Both the position numbers and the translations under genes were made by a program. From an uncultured Armatimonadota bacterium (GTDB lineage: Bacteria; Armatimonadota; Armatimonadia; Armatimonadales; Armatimonadaceae), in assembly GCA_903915615.1 (NCBI GenBank), contig CAIWTR010000053.1:1-5615 (forward strand): DNA of 5,615 nt. Direction: 5' to 3'. Positions 1 through 5,615 of this stretch are shown here, piece after piece (position 1 is the stretch's first letter; every line of letters starts with the position of its first letter). The notes beneath the pieces are model-generated. The model saw only the letters and a list, made by a program, of their open reading frames with translations. It made no database searches and was not told where the DNA came from.

Positions 1-1
1 A

Positions 2-1468
2 TCCAAATGGATTGCCGCGCATCCTGACTACACGGATAAGGCTGGCCTCGAGCGCCTCGTGATGGCACTTGTCTCCTGTGCAGATGACAAAGGGGCAAGC
101 CAGCTCTCCGAGAAACTCCTCCAGCTCGCCCCCGATGACCCGGGCGCTCTGACACTCGCTGCCCGGACGGCGATGGACAATGCTGATGCATCCAAAGCTA
201 AGGGCTACCTCGAAAAGCTGCTCCCCATCGCTCCCGACCAAGCTGGAGCAAACTACCTCTATGGTTTGATTCTCTACCGGCAGAAAGACTACGATGGCGC
301 ACTCAAGGCGTGGCTAAAAGCCAATGAGTTGAATCCATCCGCGCCGGATGTCTACGAACGCATCGGCCAAGAATACGCCCGGCGGGGTGATTTCAAAAAA
401 GCCGCCTTTGCGCTGGACCAGATTGCAACCGTCGATCAAGGTTACCCAGCCGCCTACCGTGCCGCACGCGCCTGCGAGAAGGCTGGCTTCAAGGATGATG
501 CCAACTACTGGGATGCAACAGCGCTCGGTCTCCGTGGGGCATTTGCCGAAGCATTGGTTGTAGCCCAAAAAGCAGCAAAGTCATCCAACCCAAAGCGTAA
601 ACGCCGCGCATTGATTGCTGTAGCGGAAGCCTACCGTGGCCTTAAGAAGACCAAGGAATACGTCGCAGCCATCGAGGAAGCCACCAAGGAAAACACGGTG
701 GATGACCTCCTCCTGCGCGCGTACGCCTACTTCCAGGCGGAAACCAAGGAGACTCTCCCTAAGCGCCTCGAATGTCTACGCAAAGCAGCCGAAATGGCTC
801 CGGAGCGACGCGCCGCCATCAGTATTGAAGTGGCCGAACAGCTGCGCCGCACCGGTAACCGTGATGATGCTGAAAAGGAACTCGAAGCAGCCCTTGTTGT
901 TGCTCCCGAGGACCCAACGCTTCTCAAGACACTCGGCAGCCTCTATCAAGACCGCTCTGACAATCCGGAACGCATCCGGAAGTCGCTTGAGCTGACGGAG
1001 CGTGCTGTAAAGTTTGCCCCACAGGATGAGCTCGCTTGGCTTCAACTGGGACAGTGCTATCTCACAAATAATGAGGCGGCCAAAGCCGTTCAGTGCCTTG
1101 AGCATGTGATTGACCTCGAACCTGGCTACGGCCCGGGTTACCTCGAACTTGCGCGCGTCTACGCAAAGGTTGGTGATAAAGAATCCAACCAGCAAATGAT
1201 GCAGCTCTACACCAAATACGTCTCCTTCGAGCAGAAGCATGACACCTTGAGAACACGCGCACGTGGACCCAAGGCGAAAACCGAAGACATCCGGGCTTAT
1301 GGGGACTTCCTCCTCGATGCGGGAGATCTTGGCGGAGCGACGGCTGAGTACGAACGTATCATCGGACGGAATTCAAAAGATAAGCGGACACGGACGATGC
1401 TGAAGCAGCTCTATGGCCGCCTCGGACGCACAGAGCAGCTGCTCGCATTGGAGGCATCCGAGAAATGA
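2..1468 (+). CDS. Tetratricopeptide-repeat (TPR) protein, 5' partial
   Basis: The reading frame is already open at base 2 and reads through in protein-like sequence (SKWIAAHPDYTDKAGLERL), so the GTG at 59 is an internal codon and the real start lies to the left of the window. The visible part is 488 residues, almost all helical TPR-type repeats. The clearest units are at nt 239-340 (ANYLYGLILYRQKDYDGALK), 341-442, 809-910 (EVAEQLRRTGNRDDAEKELE), 1025-1126 (LGQCYLTNNEAAKAVQCLEH), 1127-1225 and 1277-1378 (YGDFLLDAGDLGGATAEYER). They show the usual Gly/Ala at position 8, Tyr/Phe at 11, Ala at 20 and Pro near 32. TPR arrays are protein-binding scaffolds, and no catalytic domain is visible. Any signal peptide or N-terminal membrane anchor would lie outside the window, so location is unknown. 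Its TGA overlaps the ATG of the propeller lipoprotein gene (ATGA, 1465-1468), which implies coupled expression and a shared role. The TPR call is secure; the biological role is not known. Confidence 0.9.
   Translation, partial: SKWIAAHPDYTDKAGLERLVMALVSCADDKGASQLSEKLLQLAPDDPGALTLAARTAMDNADASKAKGYLEKLLPIAPDQAGANYLYGLILYRQKDYDGALKAWLKANELNPSAPDVYERIGQEYARRGDFKKAAFALDQIATVDQGYPAAYRAARACEKAGFKDDANYWDATALGLRGAFAEALVVAQKAAKSSNPKRKRRALIAVAEAYRGLKKTKEYVAAIEEATKENTVDDLLLRAYAYFQAETKETLPKRLECLRKAAEMAPERRAAISIEVAEQLRRTGNRDDAEKELEAALVVAPEDPTLLKTLGSLYQDRSDNPERIRKSLELTERAVKFAPQDELAWLQLGQCYLTNNEAAKAVQCLEHVIDLEPGYGPGYLELARVYAKVGDKESNQQMMQLYTKYVSFEQKHDTLRTRARGPKAKTEDIRAYGDFLLDAGDLGGATAEYERIIGRNSKDKRTRTMLKQLYGRLGRTEQLLALEASEK
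1450..1454 (+). promoter_or_regulatory. Shine-Dalgarno site for the propeller lipoprotein gene
   Basis: GGAGG lies 10 nt upstream of the ATG at 1465, inside the last codons of the TPR gene. It is the best ribosome-binding match at any start in the window. It supports 1465 as the true start and allows both reinitiation after the overlapping TGA and independent initiation. Confidence 0.6.
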
Positions 1469-3186
1469 CACAAACCCAAACGACCATCGCCCTGACCACA
1501 ATTCTGGCAGCGGCTATCTCAATCGCAGGGTGTAACAAGCCATCTGAAGGTGGCGCCGCATCCACGAAACCGGTCACCTTTGTCAGCATCGCCTCGGAAG
1601 CGGGCATCGACTTCAAGCACGAAAATGGCTCAAAGGGTCGCAAGCTGATGCCAGAAACCGTCGGCTCCGGCTTGGCGTTCTTTGACTACGACAACGATGG
1701 CGATACAGACCTCCTAGTCATCAACAGCTCTGGTTGGTCATGGGACAAGAATCCGCTACAGGCGTACAGCGCCCTCTATCAAAACGATGGCAAGGGCAAG
1801 TTCACAAATGTCACCAAGGAAGCTGGCCTGCACTTTTCCCTCTACGGGATGGGTGTTGCGGTGGGTGATTACGACAATGATGGCTGGGATGACCTTTACA
1901 TCACAGCCGTTGGCGACAACCGCCTGCTGAAGAATACAAACGGCAAGTTCACCGATGTCACCAAAACAGCTGGTGTCAAGGGTGTTGGGCTTCCTGGCCT
2001 TGCGCCTGAGTTTAAGTGGAGCTCTGGGGCCGCGTGGGTCGATTACGACAACGATGGCAAGCTGGACCTCTTCGTCTGCCAATATGTCAAGTGGTCGACG
2101 ACCCTTGATCCCTACTGCGGAAAGAATGGCGTTCGCGGCTACTGCCCTCCCGGGACCTTTGAAGGTGCGCGCAACACCCTTTACCACAATGAGGGTGATG
2201 GCACATTCAAAGATGTCAGCAAGCCGATGGGCATCCTCGACTGCGCTGTCGGAAAGTCTTTCGGAATAGCCCTCGCAGACTACAACGGTGACAACTGGAT
2301 AGACATCGCAGTCAGCAATGACACCTGGGCGAACTTCCTGTTCATCAATGAAGGTGGAAAAAAGTTCGTGGAGCGCGGTGTCGAGACAGGCATCGCCTTC
2401 GCTGAAAATGGCCGTGCGAAAGCCGGCATGGGCATCGATGCCGCAGACTACAAAAATGATGGCAACTTCAGCTTGGTCATTGGCAACTTTGCGGAGGAAG
2501 GCCTGTCTCTCTTCGACCCGATGGAGGGTGGGACCGGGATGTTTGAGAACAACGCTCAGTCCCGTGGTCTGGTCAGCGCAAGCCTCCTGAATGTTACATT
2601 TGCGACATTCTTTTTCGACTACGACCTCGATGGCTGGCAGGATCTCTACGCGACAAATGGCCACGTGGATGACATAGTAAGCACCTACCAAAGCAACCTG
2701 ACATTTAAGCAGGCGCCATTGCTTTTCCATAATGAGAAGGGCAAGAAGTTCAACGATGTCAGCAAGGCTGCTGGGATGAACTATCAGATTGTCGGGCGCG
2801 GTGCCGCGTATGGCGATATTGATAGTGATGGAGATCTTGACATCGGGGTTGTGGATAACAATGGCAAGTTTTTGCTCCTCCGCAACGATGGCGGTAACAA
2901 CAACAGCTGGATAAAGCTCCGGTTGGTTGGTGAAAAGACGAACCGCAATGCCATCGGGGCAAGGGTTATCGTCAAAGCGGGCGGGATACAGCAGCAGCAA
3001 TACGTCCGTAGCGGTGGAAGCTTCCTCTCTGAGAGCGAGCGGACGCTGACGTTTGGTCTGGGGGGATCTACAAAGGTAGACTCTATCGAGGTCATTTGGC
3101 CTGGTGGAACATCACAAGTGTTACCCGGCACGGATGCCCGGTCGACCTACTTGATTACTGAAGGAAAAGGTTTGGAAAAAAGATGA
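1465..3186 (+). CDS. CRTAC1-like lipoprotein: FG-GAP/VCBS beta-propeller with C-terminal ASPIC/UnbV domain
   Basis: A complete 573-residue protein. Residues 8-22 are hydrophobic and end in the lipobox I-A-G-C with Cys23, so a lipoprotein exported by Sec and cleaved by signal peptidase II is likely. The n-region (MTQTQTT) has no Lys or Arg, which is unusual. Seven Asp-rich loops of the FG-GAP/VCBS type start at residues 74, 135, 193, 272, 329, 385 and 451 (e.g. DYDNDGDTDLL, DYDNDGWDDLY, DIDSDGDLDIG). They are spaced 56-79 residues apart, as expected for a seven-bladed integrin-alpha-like propeller with calcium-binding D-x-D-x-D-G-x-x-D loops. The fifth loop (DYKNDGNFS) lacks the last Asp and the fourth (DYNGDNWID) lacks the Gly. 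Cys218 and Cys227 (PYCGKNGVRGYCPPGTF) form a pair seen in variant form in related proteins. Residues about 495-560 (NAIGARVIV, then SGGSFLSESERTLTFGLG and IEVIWPGG) match the ASPIC/UnbV domain. No enzymatic function is established for this family; binding or adhesion at the cell surface is inferred. The start overlaps the TPR gene and the end overlaps the next gene, both by ATGA. Confidence 0.93.
   Translation: MTQTQTTIALTTILAAAISIAGCNKPSEGGAASTKPVTFVSIASEAGIDFKHENGSKGRKLMPETVGSGLAFFDYDNDGDTDLLVINSSGWSWDKNPLQAYSALYQNDGKGKFTNVTKEAGLHFSLYGMGVAVGDYDNDGWDDLYITAVGDNRLLKNTNGKFTDVTKTAGVKGVGLPGLAPEFKWSSGAAWVDYDNDGKLDLFVCQYVKWSTTLDPYCGKNGVRGYCPPGTFEGARNTLYHNEGDGTFKDVSKPMGILDCAVGKSFGIALADYNGDNWIDIAVSNDTWANFLFINEGGKKFVERGVETGIAFAENGRAKAGMGIDAADYKNDGNFSLVIGNFAEEGLSLFDPMEGGTGMFENNAQSRGLVSASLLNVTFATFFFDYDLDGWQDLYATNGHVDDIVSTYQSNLTFKQAPLLFHNEKGKKFNDVSKAAGMNYQIVGRGAAYGDIDSDGDLDIGVVDNNGKFLLLRNDGGNNNSWIKLRLVGEKTNRNAIGARVIVKAGGIQQQQYVRSGGSFLSESERTLTFGLGGSTKVDSIEVIWPGGTSQVLPGTDARSTYLITEGKGLEKR
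1684..2847 (+). repeat. Seven calcium-loop repeats of the FG-GAP/VCBS propeller
   Basis: The Asp-rich loops begin at nt 1684, 1867, 2041, 2278, 2449, 2617 and 2815. Loops 1, 2 and 3 are also close at DNA level: GACTACGACAACGATGGC at 1684, GATTACGACAATGATGGC at 1867 and GATTACGACAACGATGGC at 2041 differ only at silent third positions. The sixth (GACTACGACCTCGATGGC at 2617) differs from the first by one codon. This fits old internal duplication with purifying selection on the metal ligands. Confidence 0.85.
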
Positions 3187-3572
3187 AAGAAAAAATCAAT
3201 AAACTCCCGCTGCCAGTCGTAATCATCGCAGCAATCGCACTTCTCGGACTCGCCGGATGGGCGATTTCAACTAGGATTCAGTCTGACAACGGAAGCTACA
3301 CAGCGAATATGGATCGTAACCGCTACATGGCCGAAATGAAGAAGCAAATGGGTGCCGGCCGTGGTGGCGGATCCCAATACAGCGCATCCGGGTCGATGGA
3401 ATCCCGCGGAGCTGGTGGCCGGCCTGGTGGCGGACAAACGATGAATCAAATGCGCGGCGGCGGTGGCTATGGCCAAATGCAGAGTGGCGGGCCAGGTGGA
3501 ATGCCTGGCGGCGGGATGCCTGCTGGCGGACCTCCTCCAGGCGGCATGCCAGGCGGACCGATGGGCCGCTAA
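3183..3572 (+). CDS. Small membrane-anchored Gly/Met/Pro-rich protein of unknown function
   Basis: A 129-residue protein that I do not recognise as a named family. Residues 1-8 are basic (Lys2, Lys4, Lys7). Residues 9-28 form one hydrophobic helix (LPVVIIAAIALLGLAGWAI) with no lipobox Cys. This suggests an uncleaved anchor, or a signal peptide, with the rest outside the cytoplasm. Residues 29-56 are polar and charged (YTANMDRNRYMAEMKKQM) and may be helical. From residue 57 to the end the chain is low-complexity Gly, Met, Pro, Gln and Arg with no acidic residue after Glu73, so it is disordered and basic. There are 12 Met residues between 43 and 129. The ATG at 3183 overlaps the stop of the propeller gene (ATGA) and has a weak GGA 6 nt upstream, so translation is probably coupled to it. 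A terminator follows the stop closely, making this the last gene of the operon. A structural or partner-tethering role beside the propeller lipoprotein is a guess. The ORF is supported by its operon position and sensible topology. Confidence 0.8.
   Translation: MKEKINKLPLPVVIIAAIALLGLAGWAISTRIQSDNGSYTANMDRNRYMAEMKKQMGAGRGGGSQYSASGSMESRGAGGRPGGGQTMNQMRGGGGYGQMQSGGPGGMPGGGMPAGGPPPGGMPGGPMGR
3492..3569 (+). repeat. Degenerate GGMPGG repeat at the C-terminus of the Gly/Met-rich protein
   Basis: Residues 104-129 repeat a short unit of the form Gly-Gly-(Gly)-Met-Pro-x-Gly-Gly: GGMPGG, GGMPAGG and GGMPGG, ending in PMGR. At DNA level the copies differ at third positions (GGAATGCC, GGGATGCC, GGCATGCC), so the repeat is kept as protein and is not a recent slippage product. 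Confidence 0.75.
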
Positions 3573-3592
3573 GGGCTTCACAACACAGCTTC

Positions 3593-3629
3593 TGTCCCGC
3601 ATCAAGGTTTCATGATGCGGGACATTTTT
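3593..3629 (+). terminator. Rho-independent terminator of the three-gene operon
   Basis: TGTCCCGCATCA (3593-3604) and TGATGCGGGACA (3613-3624) are perfect 12-bp inverted repeats with an 8-nt loop (AGGTTTCA), followed directly by TTTTT (3625-3629). It lies 20 nt after the stop of the Gly/Met-rich gene. In the - direction no T-run follows the hairpin, so as a classical intrinsic terminator it works best for the + strand operon. The acetyltransferase stop codon (3602-3604) is within the stem. Confidence 0.9.
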
Positions 3630-4171
3630 GATTTATTGGTCTCCCACTCCCGCCGCAAAATGCTGTACATCGGTGTGTCGATGAAGCGGCCATCTTTCTG
3701 AACACAGTCACGAATCGTGCCTTCGTAGCACATGCCGCACTTCTGCATCACGCGGCCGCTCGCCGGGTTTTCCGCAAAGTGATGCGCAAAGATACGGTTC
3801 AGTCCGCGCTCGGAAAAGCCCCAATCAATGATTGCTTTTGTGGCTTCCGTTGCGTAGCCATTCCCCCAATGTTGATAGCCAATCCAGTAGCCAATCTCGG
3901 CGCGTAAGTGGATGCGTTTCTCAATCAGTGTAATCGCACCGATGAGCTCGTCCGTAGCCGTTACCGTGATGGCAAAGGTTGTGTGATTGCGCTCTTCCTC
4001 CGCAGGATGTCCGGCTATCCAGCCAGCTGCGCCATCCGTTGGGTAGGGATGCGGCACGGCAAGCGTCGTCTTTGCGACCTCATAATCGGAGACCAAGCGG
4101 GTTACATCATCGGCATCGTTGAGCGTAAAGCCACGCAGCGTCAATCGGTTTGTCGAGATGTCAGATGCCAT
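3602..4171 (-). CDS. GNAT-family N-acetyltransferase, RimJ/RimL-like (Acetyltransf_3 type)
   Basis: With the ATG at 4171 the product is 189 residues, normal for RimJ/RimL-type GNAT enzymes, which move the acetyl group from acetyl-CoA to an amino group. It opens with the typical strand STNRLTLRGFTLNDADDVTRL (residues 6 to 26). Motif A is at residues 92-117 (EIGYWIGYQHWGNGYATEA), with the acetyl-CoA pyrophosphate loop Q100-x-x-G103-x-G105. Motif B is at 128-151 (ENPASGRVMQKCGMCYEG). The acceptor cannot be predicted: relatives acetylate ribosomal proteins, amino acids, antibiotics or other small molecules. No signal peptide is present, so it should be cytoplasmic. A TTG at 4186 would add five residues (MVYWD), but ATG 4171 fits the family N-terminus better; neither has a clear Shine-Dalgarno site. 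The gene converges on the + strand operon, and its last residues (SRIMKP) are encoded by the terminator hairpin. Confidence 0.9.
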   Translation of the reverse strand: MASDISTNRLTLRGFTLNDADDVTRLVSDYEVAKTTLAVPHPYPTDGAAGWIAGHPAEEERNHTTFAITVTATDELIGAITLIEKRIHLRAEIGYWIGYQHWGNGYATEATKAIIDWGFSERGLNRIFAHHFAENPASGRVMQKCGMCYEGTIRDCVQKDGRFIDTPMYSILRREWETNKSKMSRIMKP

Positions 4172-4245
4172 GTCCCAGTAAACCAAACTCTGGCAGTGCC
4201 GGCACCCATGCAGGATTCTGTCATCGAAAATCCGAACGGCTGTCT
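4172..4245. promoter_or_regulatory. Divergent intergenic region with probable promoters
   Basis: These 74 bases separate the outward-facing starts of the acetyltransferase and the sulfatase, so promoters for both should lie here or just inside the genes. I see no convincing -35/-10 pair on either strand. The one clear structure is the perfect 10-bp palindrome GTGCCGGCAC at 4196-4205, which could be an operator half-way between the genes but is short enough to occur by chance. Confidence 0.35.
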
Positions 4246-5615
4246 ATGGCAATCAAACCCAGTGTTCTTTGTGTAGTTCTCTCCACGCTGATTGGCTCTG
4301 CACTGCCGATTAATGCCCTTAGCACTAAACCTCAAGAGCAAGCCAAACCAGAGAGCAAAACGAATCGCTACAACGTGCTGTTCATCGCCGTGGATGACCT
4401 CCGTCCCGAGCTGGGTTGTTACGGCGTCAAGGATGCTCAGTCACCCAACATCGATGCGTTTGCGAAAACAGCCATCACCTTCCGGCGGCACTACGCTGCC
4501 GTTGCGACGTGTGGTGCAAGCCGTTATGCGCTGCTGACGGGACGTTCACCTGCATCATCCGGGGTTACGCAGAGCAATGAAGCGATGTATCAAGGCGGGT
4601 CGGCATTCAAGCAGGCATCGCTTCCAGGCGCGCAGACCATGCCGGAGATGTTTCGGCGCAGCGGCTACGAAACGGTTTGCATCGGGAAGATTTCGCACAC
4701 TCCGGATGGCCGTGTCTATGGCTACGATGGCTCAGGGGATGGCCATGCAGAGCTCCCGAATGCGTGGGATCGCCTCTCGACACCCTTTGGAGAGTGGCAG
4801 CGTGGCTGGGGAGTGTTTTTCGGCTATCCGGGTGGGCGCCACCGCGAGGATGGCAAAGGCAATAATGCGATTCTTGATTTCTCTGCCAGTAAAGACGATG
4901 AACTTCCGGATGCTCATCTCGCAAGGGCGGGTATGGATGAGATTAAGACCCTAACAAAGGCATCCAAGCCGTGGTTTATGGGGGTTGGATTTTATAAGCC
5001 GCATCTTCCATTTACGGGGACAAAGTCCGACTGGGACGCGATAAAGCCTTCGCGTGTCATTAGCGATGCAAGCGGTGCGAAACCGAGCGGCCCCTATTGG
5101 CATGAGAGTGGTGAGTTTTATAAGTATCAAATGCCTTGGGAGAAGACGCGTCCTTTGTCGGCTGCTGCAACCGTGGATGCCCGCCGGGCTTATCTCGCGA
5201 GTATTCGCTACGTCGACCGCCAAATCGGCAAAGTGCTGGGAGCGCTAAAGGCATCCGGTCAGGATAAAAACACGATTGTTGTACTCTGGGGCGATCATGG
5301 CTGGCATCTTGGTGAGCAGCAGATTTGGGGCAAGCACAGCGTTTACGAGCGTGCGATGAACAGCACGCTGATGGTGCGTATCCCACAGATGCCAACCGCT
5401 GGCAAGCGTTCGGATGCATTGATCAGCTCGACGGACATCTACCCAACGTTAATTGAGCTTTGCCAGCCAGCGTTTCAACATGTCTCCGCACCGCTGGATG
5501 GCCGCAGCTTTGCAAAGGTCCTCGATGGTAGCCAGACCCAACATCACGATGCTGTATTGAGCTATTGGGGCAATGCGATTGGTATGCGAAATGCGACCCA
5601 TCGGCTTCTCGCACG
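4246..5615 (+). CDS. Secreted sulfatase, iduronate-2-sulfatase-like, 3' partial
   Basis: The frame is open from the ATG at 4246 to the window end (456 full codons, no stop). Residues 1-25 look like a Sec signal peptide (Lys4, then VLCVVLSTLIG, polar region after Ala24), so the enzyme probably acts in the periplasm or outside. It belongs to the alkaline-phosphatase superfamily, type I formylglycine sulfatases, which hydrolyse sulfate esters, here probably of sulfated polysaccharides. Visible active-site positions are metal ligands Asp50-Asp51 (FIAVDDLRPELGCYG), Cys89 for formylglycine with Arg93 (TCGASRYALLTGR), Lys148 and His151 (IGKISH), His253 (GFYKPHLPF), Asp350-His351 (WGDHGWHLGE) and Lys363 (WGKHS). 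Order and spacing match human iduronate-2-sulfatase (D45, D46, C84, R88, K135, H138, H229, D334, H335, K347). KPHLPF is typical of that subgroup. Ala91 replaces the usual Pro. The C-terminal subdomain is partly missing. No Shine-Dalgarno precedes the ATG; the frame is open further upstream, but the signal peptide fixes the start. The substrate is not predictable from sequence alone. Confidence 0.93.
   Translation, partial: MAIKPSVLCVVLSTLIGSALPINALSTKPQEQAKPESKTNRYNVLFIAVDDLRPELGCYGVKDAQSPNIDAFAKTAITFRRHYAAVATCGASRYALLTGRSPASSGVTQSNEAMYQGGSAFKQASLPGAQTMPEMFRRSGYETVCIGKISHTPDGRVYGYDGSGDGHAELPNAWDRLSTPFGEWQRGWGVFFGYPGGRHREDGKGNNAILDFSASKDDELPDAHLARAGMDEIKTLTKASKPWFMGVGFYKPHLPFTGTKSDWDAIKPSRVISDASGAKPSGPYWHESGEFYKYQMPWEKTRPLSAAATVDARRAYLASIRYVDRQIGKVLGALKASGQDKNTIVVLWGDHGWHLGEQQIWGKHSVYERAMNSTLMVRIPQMPTAGKRSDALISSTDIYPTLIELCQPAFQHVSAPLDGRSFAKVLDGSQTQHHDAVLSYWGNAIGMRNATHRLLA

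Noticed and set aside
59..64. GTG or ATG at 59-64 as the start of the TPR gene
   Set aside because: The frame is open to the left edge with plausible helical repeat sequence and there is no ribosome-binding site, so the gene is truncated by the window.
776..1240. A 154-codon open frame on the - strand inside the TPR gene
   Set aside because: Same codon-aligned antisense effect. The + strand frame shows clear TPR repeats throughout this stretch.
1756..3000. A 414-codon open frame on the - strand inside the propeller gene
   Set aside because: It is codon-aligned antisense: its stops would need TTA, CTA or TCA in the sense gene, which are rarely used here. Its Val/Ile-rich product is the mirror of the Asp codons in the propeller loops. 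No domain is recognisable.
4184..4213. A sigma-54-like -24/-12 site on the - strand before the acetyltransferase
   Set aside because: GG and GC are spaced by ten bases, but the flanking bases match the consensus poorly (TGGGTGC and CTGCC), and the site largely coincides with the palindrome.
3908..4276. A 122-codon open frame on the + strand opposite the acetyltransferase
   Set aside because: It lies across the acetyltransferase gene, whose acetyl-CoA motifs are intact, and shows no family features.
4577..4954. A 125-codon open frame on the + strand in another frame of the sulfatase
   Set aside because: The sulfatase frame covers the same bases with all catalytic motifs in order, while this frame gives Arg/Met-rich sequence with no domain.
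1..5615. CRISPR array, tRNA or rRNA gene, insertion sequence, attachment site
   Set aside because: No regularly spaced repeats, no tRNA-like cloverleaf, no transposase and no terminal inverted repeats were seen. Nearly every base is in a gene and no gap exceeds 80 bases.

Overview
The window is protein-coding almost throughout and looks like bacterial chromosome. Three genes on the + strand form a tight operon: a TPR protein cut off at the left edge, a seven-bladed FG-GAP/VCBS propeller lipoprotein with a C-terminal ASPIC/UnbV domain, and a short membrane-anchored Gly/Met-rich protein. The operon ends in a strong hairpin terminator. A convergent GNAT acetyltransferase gene follows on the - strand. 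A divergent secreted sulfatase gene then runs off the right edge.

The gene content suggests a member of the PVC superphylum (Planctomycetota, Verrucomicrobiota or Lentisphaerota) or a similar sulfatase- and CRTAC1-rich phylum such as Armatimonadota or Acidobacteriota. The clues are the iduronate-2-sulfatase-like enzyme with a signal peptide, the CRTAC1-type ASPIC/UnbV protein next to a TPR protein, and the scarcity of strong Shine-Dalgarno sites. The sequence alone does not settle the phylum.

Layout: 2-1468 TPR protein (5' partial); 1465-3186 propeller lipoprotein; 3183-3572 Gly/Met-rich membrane protein. Both junctions inside this operon are ATGA overlaps, so the three products are probably translationally coupled and made together. 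The perfect 12-bp hairpin at 3593-3624 plus a T-run ends the operon. The acetyltransferase (4171 down to 3602) runs into that hairpin and has its stop codon inside the stem. The 74-bp gap at 4172-4245 separates the divergent acetyltransferase and sulfatase starts. The sulfatase (4246-5615) keeps every catalytic position expected of the iduronate-2-sulfatase type, but has Ala instead of Pro in the C-x-P-x-R formylglycine motif.

The most interesting unit is the TPR / propeller / Gly-Met-rich trio. Two products look exported or membrane-anchored and the third carries protein-binding repeats, which fits a small envelope or surface complex. Its function cannot be read from the sequence. The acetyltransferase and sulfatase look like independent genes.
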